NCBI GenBank assembly: GCA_963576785.1
Contig: OY756140.1
Span: 2,542,001-2,606,000, forward strand
Length of the DNA stretch: 64,000 nt
Origin: Chlorophyllum brunneum
Taxonomy: Eukaryota > Basidiomycota > Agaricomycetes > Agaricales > Agaricaceae
Direction: 5' to 3'
Made by a program: the position numbers and the translations under genes. The notes under the pieces are model-generated. The model was not told the origin of the DNA. It ran no database searches and saw only the letters and a list, made by a program, of their open reading frames with translations. This document shows, piece by piece, positions 53,789 through 64,000 of this stretch. Position 1 is the stretch's first letter. Each line of letters starts with the position of its first letter.

Positions 53789-56700
53789 ATGGCCGATGTT
53801 CAGGCGGTACTATCTGCTCTCCAAGTCTTCAACGGTGCACCCGACAAAGCCTCGCTAGAAGGAGCGAATACCTGGCTCCAGGATTTTCAGCATTCTGTAA
53901 ATCATCTCTCGCCTTGGACAAAATCGCGACCAACGCCTCTGACTCTGTCTCAACGCGCTCTCTCTGTCCTAGCCTGAGGCATGGGCGACCTGCAATGTCC
54001 TCCTCCTCTCACATGACGCCCCAGCCCCAGCGAAACTTTTCGCTGCTCAGACATTTCGTACAAAGGTCGGTTGTTACATTCTTCGATCACGATTTCAAAA
54101 GCGTTGATGGAGACGATGGTCGCTTTGATCATAACTAGGTGACTTATGACCTTCAGCAGGTTGATTCTGGGAACCAGCTTGCGCTGAGAGATACGCTATT
54201 GGCTGCGCTGCAGACCTACCATACAGGACCCCGCACTATAATTGTACAGCTGTGTTTGGCAGTGGCGGGATTGGCTCTCCAACTTCCCGCATGGGAGAAT
54301 CCCGTACATACGATGATCGAGACATTTGGGAGGAATCCAGTGACAGTGCCTGTCTTGCTACAGTTTTTGACATTATTGCCCGAGGAGCTGAACACGAATA
54401 CGCGGATTCCTTTGACAGTGAGTGGTACGTTACGAAGTTTGAGTGGCATCTGATCTGGGCTTCAATGTAGGATGAGGAGTACAATGAGAGAGCTCCGAAG
54501 CTGTTGACACAGAACGCGCACAAGGTCTTGGATATATTATCAATGTACATCCAAGCTACTGGTACGTTCTTTGCCATTGTTCTCACTAACCTACCCCTTA
54601 TCTGGCTTGGCTGACACCCAGGGGTTACGACTGTCATCCAAAAGGAAGTCTTCGCCTGCCTGCGGAGTTGGCTGGTCGCGGGAGAAATACCTCCCGTAGA
54701 CTTGGTCAACACCCCTCTCTTCACGTCTGCCTTTGAGGCGCTCACCATTGATGACATGTTCGATTCCGCTATCGATGTCTTGTGCGAACTCATCCACGAG
54801 ACACAGGAGGTTCATGAAAATATTCATGTCATCCGCGTTCTCTTACCTAGGGTGATCGACCTCAAGTCGAGGCTAGAAACAGATAAAGATGACGTAGAGA
54901 AGATCCGAGGATTTGCGCGTTTATTCTCGGAGGCTGGCGAGACATATAGGATATTACTTGTGGACGAGACAGATATGTGGTACCCGCTTGTTGATGCCAT
55001 AAGAGAATGCTCCGCATACTCCGACCTCGACATCGTCCCTATCACATTCCCGTTCTGGATGCGCTTGGCGCAAATTCTTGGGAAGAGGGCAGTTGTACCG
55101 CCGTACCTCATCCGCGGGTTTGAACTGGTGATGGACGACATCATTAAACATCTGCATTTTCCGGCCGACATCTCGACACTCACAGGTCAGGAAGCAGACA
55201 ATTTCCGATCATTCCGTCACGTTATGGGCGATACGTTGAAGGACTGTTGTATGGTTCTTCGGACGGACAAATGCTTACTCGCGACATATCAGACGATCAA
55301 CACCGCTCTTGCAAAAGGGCCTAATGGCGTCACTTGGCAGGAGATTGAGGCCCCTCTTTTCGCGATGCGGTCGATGGGCGCGGAAATCAAGCCAGATGAT
55401 GAAGTTGCTGTGCCAAAGATTCTGGGTTTGATACCTCAGCTTCCGAGTCACCCTCGTGTGCGGTATGCTGCGTTGTTGATTATTGCACGGTATACAGAGT
55501 GGATAAATCTTCATCCGGATTACCTCCAACCGCAGTTGCAATATATTGCGGCTGGATTCGAGGACACGGATATGGAGGTAAATGCTGCTGCTGGGCAAGC
55601 CTTGAAGTATCTGTGCCAGGATTGCAAGCAAGTGAGTAATTTGTGACCCTTCGACATGTTGTTCGGCCAACATTTATACTTTTGTAGCATCTCGTTGACT
55701 TCCTGCCGACCTTGCATACCTTTCTGAAGACCACTGGGTCGAAGTTGATACAGGATGACCGGCGTCAAGTTTACGAGGCCATTGCTCATGTTATCTCAGC
55801 GATGCCGATGGAGCGTGCAGTGGAATCACTACGCACCTTTGCACTCGATATTCTGGCACTGATTCATGGTTTCACGGGAGGGCCAACTCCAACAAAAGAG
55901 GAAGCCGACCAAGCAGGCAGTAAGTGGTACTTTCGTGGCCAACCGATCGTGAGGCTCATTGCTACTCAGATGCTCTCGAGAACCTGGAGACTATGCTTTA
56001 CGTGGTTCGCAGTTTTGGCGAGGATCTGCCCCCAGCTTGTCAAACTAGCTGTCCTGAAGCTTGGACTATATTTGATAATTTCCTCCTCAAATTTGGCTCA
56101 AATTACGAACTCGCGGAACGGGCTACGCGGGTGATCAGGCATGGAATCACATTATTCGGGAATGCGGGGCTCCCTGTGGCACCTGCCGTTGCGGAGAGAA
56201 TGTCACAAGGATTCGATGCGACTGGGATTCCCAGTTACATTTGGATTGGTGGGAAGATTGTGGCGAGGTATGGGGATGAGAAGCAGGACGTGAGGTTGCA
56301 GACGGCGATTCGTGGAATGTATGAACATGTGTCCAAAAAGACCGTTACGATACTGTCGCTCAAGGAGCCAAAAGATATACCTGATGGTGAGTGGCAGATG
56401 GTTCATTCCATCCTAGAGCGTGGTACCGATTTATGTGCAGTTCTTCAAGACTACATCCAAATGCTTCTACAATTGGTGGACGTCACGCCGGAAATTTTCT
56501 TCGACCACAACGTTTTCCCGTCCGTTTTCGGCGCGTCCCTGGCCGGACTGACAGTCGTCCACAGCGATATAGTTTTCGCAACGCTAGATCTTTTCCGCGC
56601 AATCGTGATGCACGAATGTTTGAGGCCCGAGGCCACGGGAGCGGAATATACCCAATGGGCGACTGTGGTTCGTGGAGTGATTCGCAATCAAGGGTATCAG

Positions 56701-57052
56701 TTGACCGGCTACCTACTGAGCGGGATGATTGGAGATTTCCCAGAAGATGCAATTGCGAATGTGGTGTCTATATTCCGTGTGATGACCACGATGTTCCCGG
56801 AAGAAATGCTTCAGTGGCTGCCAGGTGTTTTGCAGGAGCTGCCAGCTGCGTCCGCCCCAAATCAGGCGAAGAGCCAGTTTCTTGTGGATCTGACAGCGTA
56901 TGTAGTTTTATCCTTGAACCGTCCAGGATCTGGTTGCTAATGTGTTTTCCAGCGCCGTCAACGAGAGAAACTACGACAAAGTGAAATACTCCATCCTTAC
57001 CTTTAATAGGGTGACTCGGAAAGCCCGTGATAGAAGACGTCTTGGGGTCTAA
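53789..57052 (+). CDS. MTR10: Karyopherin MTR10/transportin-3 (TNPO3)
   Basis: Importin-beta-family receptor for SR-type RNA-binding proteins. Exons 53789-53896, 53973-54065, 54139-54417, 54471-54561, 54622-55631, 55688-55919, 55970-56386, 56441-56897, 56953-57052, 928 aa. Start: ADVQAVLSALQVFNGAPDKA then EGANTWLQDFQHSPEAWATC, the TNPO3/MTR10 opening. HEAT-type helices fill the rest (HPRVRYAALLIIARYTEW, AAAGQALKYLCQDCKQHLVD, VLQDYIQMLLQLVDVTPEIF). It ends RNYDKVKYSILTFNRVTRKA plus a basic tail. Distinguished from importin-13 by overall pattern, though these two are close relatives. Works with RanGTP at the pore; two other transport genes in this window are NUP155 and importin-alpha. Confidence 0.92.
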
Positions 57053-57368
57053 AAGGACAGAGTGGTAGGATGGGGACACAGTACGTTTATTAATGAGCAA
57101 GGTAATGTTTTTTTTTATCCATGGAAATCTCTTAAAGTCGGTTTGTGTGGTTTGGCTATAAGTATAAGGGAGAGGGACAATCTATGCAGGTAGTCAGTGT
57201 CATATCCGATGTGTGTAGTAGGTTGTCTGTCGTCAAGAAGAATTTTGTGTGCTTGGTATGACGTAGAACGATCCTCGGTAAAGTTACCGGGTGAAAAAGT
57301 GACAAACAGCGCTAAACACCCGCCGTCCTTCCGTCCTCTGCTGTCCCTTCCCGACACACTCTCTGACA
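57053..57368. other. Intergenic MTR10-LSC1
   Basis: About 315 nt; no feature recognised. Confidence 0.4.
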
Positions 57369-58929
57369 ATGATGTTGCGCCATGCTAGCCAGTCTCTTGT
57401 CAATACCGGTGTGCCACTTCAATTCATGCTGTTGGGCTCAAGTTTGACTAATCATATCCATTGTGAGCAGGACGCAGGGCGTTCTCCCAGTCTGCCTCGA
57501 GAAGAAGCTATGAGGATACCATCAAGAATCTGCTAATACACAAAGATACCAAGGTTCTCTGTCAGGGGTTGACTGGAAAAACCGTGAGCCTCCGTACTTC
57601 CTGTAAACGTGAACCAGACCGTACTCATCCGGGGTTCTCGTTTCTTGCGCGGAGTAGGGAACCTTCCATGTCAAGGAAGCTCTAGAATATGGCACCAACA
57701 TGGTTGGAGGCGTTTCACCAAAGAAGGCTGGTCAGACGCATCTTGGGCTACCAATATTCGGTAGCGTTCGTGAGGTAAGTCGTGCGTTGACCTCTGAATT
57801 GGGATGCTAACTGACTATACATCGGTTGCTCTGTACAGGCTGTGAAAGAAACTCAACCCGACGCGTCTATTCTCTACGTCCCACCGCCTACTGCTGGTGA
57901 TGCGATTATTGAGGCCATTGAGAACGAGATCTCGTTAATTGTGTGTATTACGGAGGGTATCCCACAGTCTGATGAGATCCGGGTGAGTGGTGGGATAGTT
58001 GTTTCGTTGGTAAGAAACTAACATTGACGGGATGTGTTGGATTCCGTAGGTCATGAACGCCCTCAAGAGCCAGTCGAAGTCAAGGTTGGTGGGTCCCAAT
58101 TGTCCTGGTGGTGAGTAGGTTTGTGAGAGTTCATATTAAGGAGGGAAAGGCACCATGGCATGGTTCTTCCTCTTTATATTTACTCAGCTATCTGGTTTAA
58201 TGAATGAGATATCTGACCTTAAACCCTTTGCAGTTATCAATCCTCTTGGCTGCAAGATGGGTATTCAACCCGGGCACATCCACAAGCCCGGAAAGATCGG
58301 TGTGTGCACCTTTTGAAACGCAACCCCGTTTCCGCTCCGCTTAATGCTCCTCTCAGGAATCGTCTCTCGTTCTGGTACCCTGACCTACGAGGCTGTTGCT
58401 CAGACAACCAGTGTCGGCCTCGGTCAATCGCTGTGTGTTGGCATTGGTGGTGACCCCTTCCCCGGTACCCAGCATATTGACGTTATCAAGGTCTTCCTCG
58501 AGGATCCTAATACCCAGGGTACTTCTTCACATTGACATCAACAAAAATTCACAATGTGCTGACTTTGGTGGACGGCAGGTATCGTCATGATTGGTGAAAT
58601 TGGTGGCTCCATGGAGGAAGACGCTGCTGAATACATTGAGCAATTCAACAAGAAGCTCGCGAAACCTAAGCCCATCGTCGGGTTCATTGCTGGTCGTACT
58701 GCCCCTCCTGGACGTCGTATGGGCCACGCCGGAGCGATTATAGCTGGTGGGAAAGGCGGTGCGGGTGATAAAGTCAAGGCACTCGAGAAGGCTGGTGTGA
58801 TCGTCACCGACAGTCCTGCGAAAATCGGTTCGGAAATGCTCAAGGTGAATTTTATGTACTAATGATACAACGAGAATAAATGTTTAACCTTGCTTTTTAC
58901 AGACTATGCAAGCTGCCGGATTGGCTTAG
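57369..58929 (+). CDS. LSC1: Succinyl-CoA ligase alpha subunit, mitochondrial
   Basis: TCA-cycle enzyme converting succinyl-CoA to succinate with NDP phosphorylation. Exons 57369-57408, 57471-57583, 57658-57774, 57839-57982, 58050-58110, 58234-58299, 58357-58518, 58579-58844, 58903-58929, 331 aa. The N-terminus ([14 protein letters not shown], then [13 protein letters not shown]) is a mitochondrial presequence. The CoA-binding domain shows [38 protein letters not shown], then [20 protein letters not shown] and [18 protein letters not shown]. The phosphorylated histidine is in [21 protein letters not shown] second ATG directly follows the first; either could start. The beta subunit gene is not in the window. 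Confidence 0.95.
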
Positions 58930-59037
58930 AGAATTGTCTATTCCGTGTATAGATTTGACTGGGTACTGCGTATCTCTGTATGGATTACATAATTGTTTCT
59001 GTGTCCTCGACACTACAGGGATCCACCGGATAAGCCC

Positions 59038-59952
59038 ATGCCTTCTCCAAGTTTTCAGGCTGCTGCAGCATACCTGTCATCCGCCCCTTCTCGGACCAAG
59101 GTCTCGAATACTGTCAAGCTCGAGGTTGCTAACCGATCGATTTCATGGGTGTATTGAACCTGACCAGATCTTTTGCTTTCTTCTTTCTTGGCCCCAACAA
59201 TACGGGTCCGTGACAACCAGCTTTATGGATTGTTTAAGTGTGTAACCAGCGGACCTAAGCCCACAACATCCCGACCATCCGTATTTGACATGGCAGGGCG
59301 CGCAAAATGGGACGCGTGGAGCGCAGCTGGAAGGAGGTACCCCAATGCTCAAGGAGCTGAAGGACGTTATTTGGAGATGGCGAAAGGGCTGGGGTGGAAT
59401 GGACAGGTTGTTATTGAACAATCCGCGCAGAACACGCCTCAGGCCTCTAACAAAGGCAAGGAAAAGACAAACGAAGAGGAGGAAGAAAATATCTGGGACT
59501 CGGAAGAAGATTCGGTACAACAGAGCGGCGGGGGGCTTGGGTTGTCTGTGAGTACGATGGCACACACAAAGGAAGCGAGTGAGAAAAATTTGCATGGATT
59601 CGCGGTTGAAGATGATGTCAGGGGGATTGAGGATTTGTTGAGTATTGTGCCGAATTTGAATCTGAATGAGCTGGACGAGCATGTGAGTGAACCATGGTGG
59701 TCTGGTAGATCAAGCTGTTGAATGGATCGAAGGGGTATACACCGTTACATCTTGCGGCGGATAGAGGGCGTCTCGACGTTGTGAAGCTGCTTTTGAGCAA
59801 AGGGGTCGACAAGTCAATAAAGGTGAACTGGTCCCTGACTTTGATGGAATCCGAGGTTGACCTGCAGGAAATAGGATCCCGACGACATGACTGCACTAGA
59901 ATTAGCGCGTATAGTGGGGCACGGCGAGGTGGTATCAGCTCTTTCCAAGTAG
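59038..59952 (+). CDS. Acyl-CoA-binding protein with ankyrin repeats (ACBD6-like)
   Basis: Exons 59038-59124, 59221-59682, 59733-59822, 59875-59952, 238 aa. The ACBP domain is N-terminal: FQAAAAYLSS, SNTVKLELYGLFKCVTSGPK, FDMAGRAKWDAWSAAGRRYP, EMAKGLGW, holding the Tyr/Lys residues that contact acyl-CoA. An acidic linker (EEEEENIWDSEED) leads to two ankyrin repeats: GYTPLHLAADRGRLDVVKLL and DMTALELARIVGHGEVVSAL. The frame continues 5' of the chosen ATG through an acceptor at 59019, so a small upstream exon is possible. Likely binds long-chain acyl-CoA and a partner protein. Confidence 0.88.
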
Positions 59953-60006
59953 CATAACAAACGTATAAAGAAAGGACAGGCATAGAACAGGGCAAGAACC
60001 GTATTA

Positions 60007-60416
60007 TTACAATCTAGAAGCACCCGAGCTTATCTCCCTCGTCTGGCCCGTGAAATACTCTTTCTCCGGACCCAACGGCTCGCTCGACCCAGGCTGCAGA
60101 ATACCACCCTACGCAAAGAAAAAAAATCAGCCCAGGCAGCCCACCAAGTCGTCTGGGGAAGTGCAAGTGGACATACTAGTTCGAGCAGCTGTGCAACCGA
60201 CTTTGAAGGTACAGCACCAACATGCAGCCAATATTTTATCCTATCCACACTCCAGTCCAAGTATTTTTTGCCTTCTGGGCCGTCAATGCGCGGTTTGTAG
60301 ATACCGAGAAGTTCGGCGGGTTTGGCATTACGGGCTTTGCGGTGGTCGATGGCGACGAGGTGGAGGATACGGCTGTTGCGTATGCCGTGCATGGCGAATC
60401 GTAGCCTGATAGCCAT
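60007..60416 (-). CDS. Mitochondrial ribosomal protein bS16m
   Basis: Exons complement(60177-60416, 60007-60108), 113 aa. The bS16 fold is clear: MAIRLRFAMHGIRNSRILHL, IDHRKARNAKPAELLGIYKP, DWSVDRIKYWLHVGAVPSKS and VAQLLELGGILQPG. The short C-terminus is EYFTGQTREIS. The intron follows VAQLLEL. The bacterial-type start and lack of a long presequence are normal for this protein. Convergent with the ACBP-ankyrin gene (54 nt between stop codons). CACGTGAC lies at 60467-60474, 50 nt upstream of the start. Confidence 0.93.
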
Positions 60417-60466
60417 GACTGTGCGCGTAGAAACCACCGCCGTCCGTGTGAGGATGAAATTACGGC

Positions 60467-60474
60467 CACGTGAC
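60467..60474. promoter_or_regulatory. CACGTGAC box upstream of bS16m
   Basis: Third exact copy of CACGTGAC in a promoter of this window (others at 1621 and 10084), here 50 nt before the bS16m start codon. Confidence 0.45.
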
Positions 60475-61727
60475 TAACCGAGGACAGCCTCGCCCGCATT
60501 ACGACACACATTGGTAGATAAACATGCTTCATGCTACTCGACATCTCAACTTGGATGGCCCAATCGCACTAAACATAAGGTTCAGCCAAAAGGCAGCTGC
60601 AGTGATATGATATCCCGTGCATCCTGGATGAGATCTCGTTACCGCACGTTCCAACGAGATTCACTATGATCACCTTGCCGCAAATTCATCTGACCGCGCA
60701 GAAGTCGATGAGAATCATCTACTCGTCGGGTCCAGTGCTCCCAGGTATTAGCTGACCGCCACAGACATGGTGAGCGCAGGTGAAGCACAAACGAAAATCC
60801 GATCAACGCTCGTGTTCTGGAGAAAAAAGAAAGTCGCACACCATGCAGATATTATTCCCGTTCAGCAGCGTTTGTGCCAGGTTTGTCTTCTTCCTCCCTT
60901 CTGGTGTTATCTCGCTGGTGGCGCAGGAACCACGTCGGCACAAACGATTAAGATAGACAAAAGGCGGTTGAAAGGCTTCTTGAGACTCTGCTCGAGAGCG
61001 GGTGTTCAAAGACTCACTACTCGGTGACATCCTCCAAAACCATATCTACAGGTAATGCAGTTAGACGACACAGCGGTGTTATCTCTTTTGCAGCTTTACT
61101 CACTGACGAAATCATCAAATCCAAGTAGCGTCCCCGAGAATTCTCGATCGTTCTTCATGATGACCCAAATCCTTGAACCGATACATCTATCAATCAGCTC
61201 TGCTCCGAGCTCCGTTTCAGTTTTTCCGTCACAGAAGACACAAACACAAACCCAGTGGTAGAATTTGCGAGGCCATGGTAGGCGGTGATGGCCAAGTAGC
61301 GCTTCACGCTTGTTCTGGAGGCAACTTTATTACGTAAACAACCCATCTGATATACATGTTTACATGTTTTTAATGGCAACATTGTGGAATATACTGTCCT
61401 TTGCGTGGCATCAAGAGCATGAACGGCCTGAAACTAGTCAAATCTGGAGTAGAGGGAAATGGAAAGGAGAGGGGGGGAAAGTAAGGTATCAAGCCGAGAA
61501 GTGGGTGCGATTCAAACGCATATACGTGTGTGAGAGAGAAAAGGTGTTCATTTAGTCACGATAAGAAGGAACAACACGCGAATTAATCGCCAGTAACCGC
61601 GGAGTGGTGCTTGAGAACAGGAAGAAGTAAGAAGTAGGAGTAGGCAAGGTATGGATAACATCATGAAACATGAATCACAGGCGACAACAAAACAAACTTT
61701 ACACCATCGTCGATGAAAATGGCCCGT
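60475..61727. other. Gene-poor interval, 1.25 kb
   Basis: Lies upstream of bS16m and downstream of importin-alpha (both minus). Plus-strand frames at 60767-61027 and 61055-61261 show no motif. A small perfect inverted repeat (8-nt arms ATCTCGTT/AACGAGAT) lies around 60630-60660. No RNA gene recognised. Confidence 0.4.
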
Positions 61728-63606
61728 CTACTGCTGGCCAAAACTGAATCCACCTTGGGGAGCACTGACATCCGAGTGGAACTATAGAAAGGCCATAAGA
61801 TATCGTGAAACGATGGCACAAACAAGGGCTTACAGCAAAGGCACCGCTTGCATCGACGGTAGGAGCGCTGATGTTAGTATCGACTTCCTCCTCATCGGGG
61901 AAGTACTTGTCCATGATGTTGAAGGCTTTTTTATAGATCTCCAAATTGTCGTGTTGCTGAAGATTGTGGATAGTAACCATCCCTCCAGCCTCCTCAACGA
62001 AGAGGGAGTATTGGTTGACAGCACCAGGACCGACAGCCAGCTTGTCCATTTCTCCGACTTTCAGGATATTGTCCAGGCCATCAAGCGCAACTTGAATAAT
62101 CTTATTATCCATCATGGTCAACAGGTCACAAAGGGGCTTGATGCATCCTTGGGAAACAAGGTAGCGGATTTGGGAAGGTTCTTGCAAGCCTCCAGATGTT
62201 GCGTTGGAAATCGCCCAGCATGCCTCCTTTCTGGTCTTGAAGTCAGCGTTCGAGAGGATGTTGATCAGAGGAGGTATAATATTTGCGTCAATAACGGATT
62301 GAATCTGAGGAGGAGATCCGGCCGTGATATTAGAGATAGTCCAACATGCCTCTTTCCTGATACCATCCTTTGGCGAAGAGAGGAGAGAAAGAAGGGCGGG
62401 AAGGGCACCGGAAGCGATTACGACTTGTGTCTGGAGGTCGTCACCAGTTACAATGTTACCAACCGAACGAAGCGCAGGAGTTTGGACGGCAGTGGACTGG
62501 TGCATCAGGAGGTCGACAAGGCGCCTGCAGACGCCTGATTCAATGACAGCCTGTATCTTGTCATTTGAGCCATCGGAGAGATAGGAGATAGCCCAGCAAG
62601 CATCAATAAGAATCTCGTCGTCAAGAGAGTAGATGAGTTTCGTCAAAACAGTGAGAGCAGGGGAAATCTAAGACTGGCTTTCAGAAATCAGGTTATATCA
62701 AAGAAGAGGCAACTTACTAGTTCCCAGTCAGGCTGCGGCGACTTTCCCCTGCAAAAGTTGCTCAATGTCCATGTGGCATTCCTCAGCATGCTGAGCTTGT
62801 GTTGCTCGCTCAAGAGTGCCAAGAGTGGCCTCAAAGCACCGGCCTGAAGAACATAGTCCCTGCACTGAGGACTATCGCCAGCGATATTACCCAATGCCCA
62901 GACGGCTTGTTCACGGACATCGAGAACAGGCGAGGAGAGGAGATTGATAAACTCTGGGACAGCTCCAGCATTGATTACAACTTGCGTGTGCTCCGCAGTG
63001 CCGGAGGCAATGTTGGTCAAAGCCCACGCAGCTTCGAACTAATAAAAATAAAAATAAGAAACAAACATTGATTGACGGGAAAGAGTGTACCTGTAGCATG
63101 GAATGACCGGTTCTTAAAAATTCTACGAAGCGAGGGACAACACCACATTCGATAACGCGTTCAATCGGAGGGTTCTTTTCTTTTGAGAGCAGCTTGCGGA
63201 ACTTGGTGGTCGCGTCCAACTGACGCTCAGGATCCTCGGAGAACACACCGCCGATCATCTCCTCAGCGAGCTAACAAAGACCATGTGAGTCAAGTCCAGC
63301 CGGAAGTAAGAGAGAAATGGATAGATACAGGAGGATCCCAGGCCCCACCACCAATTTCATCGTCCGAATCACCACCGGTGGCAGGAAGGAAATTGCGCCT
63401 CTTAGAAATGTTTTCTTCTCGCTTTTGACGCCTAATCTCAACCTGCTGCTCCTCCCTACGACGCCTCAGCTCGTCGGTCTTTAAACCTGTCTTGCCCTTG
63501 TAGGCTGTTGGAGCGCGTGTATTAGCACGTTAATCGTGATTAGCGAATAAAACGATGTACCTTCTCTCCTAGCCTTCATCGTGCGTGAGTCCGTGACAGA
63601 ATCCAT
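61728..63606 (-). CDS. SRP1: Importin-alpha (karyopherin alpha, SRP1)
   Basis: Adaptor for classical NLS cargo with importin-beta. Exons complement(63561-63606, 63329-63504, 63091-63270, 62718-63038, 61834-62667, 61728-61781), 536 aa. The IBB domain shows the basic run [20 protein letters not shown] near residues 25-45. Armadillo repeats follow with the NLS-binding Trp/Asn array: [92 protein letters not shown] and [15 protein letters not shown]. The end is [11 protein letters not shown], the usual CAS/Nup-binding tail. All introns are in phase. Confidence 0.96.
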
Positions 63607-64000
63607 TATTTCTTTCAAACTACTGACGAGGCACTTGCTGAAGGAGTTGAGATGGATGTAAGAAAGAAAGAAAAGAAATGCTTTGGCTCCCTGAATCTCT
63701 CAAACGCTGTGTGACCCAAAGAGCGTGACTAACATGTCACGCGATAAGTTGATCAACGCCTTCCTCAACAAACACGTCCGCACCCTGAACAATAAAGCAA
63801 TATCATCCCTGTTTCTGTTCTGATCTCAATGTCCTACTCGTCTCGGTGTGCCCTACACACATGCGTTGCTGAAAGGAAACAAGACCGGTCGCGAGTTGCG
63901 GACCCTTGTAGTCTTATATGCCCGGTCTCAAAATCAGGATGTTGTGCAACCCCTTATAATACGAACCGTGCTGCTACATGTATCCTCCGCCCGGGCCCAG
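63607..64000. other. Upstream region of importin-alpha
   Basis: About 390 nt to the window end. It contains the importin-alpha promoter. No coding feature seen on either strand. Confidence 0.4.

Noticed and set aside
60767..61027. 86-codon plus-strand ORF between bS16m and importin-alpha
   Set aside because: Begins with ATG directly followed by GTGAGC and shows no motif; downstream joins are arbitrary.

Overview
The window is a gene-dense stretch of a filamentous fungal nuclear genome, most likely a mushroom-forming basidiomycete (Agaricomycetes type). Nearly every gene is cut by many short introns (mostly 45-70 nt, GT-AG). Exons can be tiny. Intergenic spaces are usually a few hundred bases. 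The protein set (NoxA-type NADPH oxidase, CAS1 capsule/O-acetylation protein, BCK1-type MAPKKK, septin, fungal DIL-ankyrin protein) is fungal. Exon coordinates were derived by hand from splice signals, reading-frame phase and family conservation. They were checked by requiring that every spliced CDS be a multiple of three. 28 protein genes are called; no RNA gene, CRISPR array or intact transposon was found.

Layout. 1-5 kb: TAF5 (minus, cut by the window edge), MAD2 (plus), NADPH oxidase noxA (plus). 5.7-10 kb: a MAPKKK paralogue with an unusual domain order, and a single-domain RNase III-like protein (both minus). 10.2-15.2 kb: nucleoporin NUP155/NUP170 (plus). 15.4-19.7 kb: RINGv membrane E3 ligase (minus), mitochondrial carrier (plus), and a REX4-like exonuclease fold that has lost catalytic residues (minus). 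19.7-22.3 kb: the largest gene-poor interval. 22.3-36 kb: a run of minus-strand genes: mitochondrial PPR-like protein, Cut8/STS1 proteasome tether, CAS1, rhomboid protease, ankyrin-DIL protein. 36-48.2 kb: plus-strand RRP15, flavin monooxygenase, GID8, canonical BCK1 MAPKKK, and an IQM-like IQ-motif protein. 48.4-60 kb: CXXC zinc-binding DUF866 protein (minus), then plus-strand mS35, a small unknown protein, CDC3-type septin, MTR10/transportin-3, succinyl-CoA ligase alpha (LSC1), and an ACBP-ankyrin protein. 60-63.6 kb: mitoribosomal bS16m and importin-alpha (both minus).

Functional themes. Most genes are unlinked housekeeping functions: transcription initiation, spindle checkpoint, nuclear transport (NUP155, MTR10, importin-alpha), mitochondrial translation and metabolism (PPR, mS35, bS16m, carrier, LSC1), protein turnover (RINGv, Cut8, GID8, rhomboid), and cell-wall/polarity signalling (NoxA, two BCK1-like kinases, septin, DIL-ankyrin). 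It is not a metabolite cluster. Five head-to-head pairs share short promoters, several of which carry a CACGTG box.

Most notable observations: (1) two BCK1-type MAPKKKs share all five kinase-domain intron positions, but one carries the conserved pre-kinase motifs after the kinase, a circularly permuted architecture; (2) a spliced, intact REX4-fold protein lacks the catalytic acids; (3) extreme micro-exons (3, 5, 5, 6, 8, 10, 11, 13, 15, 17 nt) occur in the IQM-like, rhomboid, carrier, GID8 and DUF866 genes.
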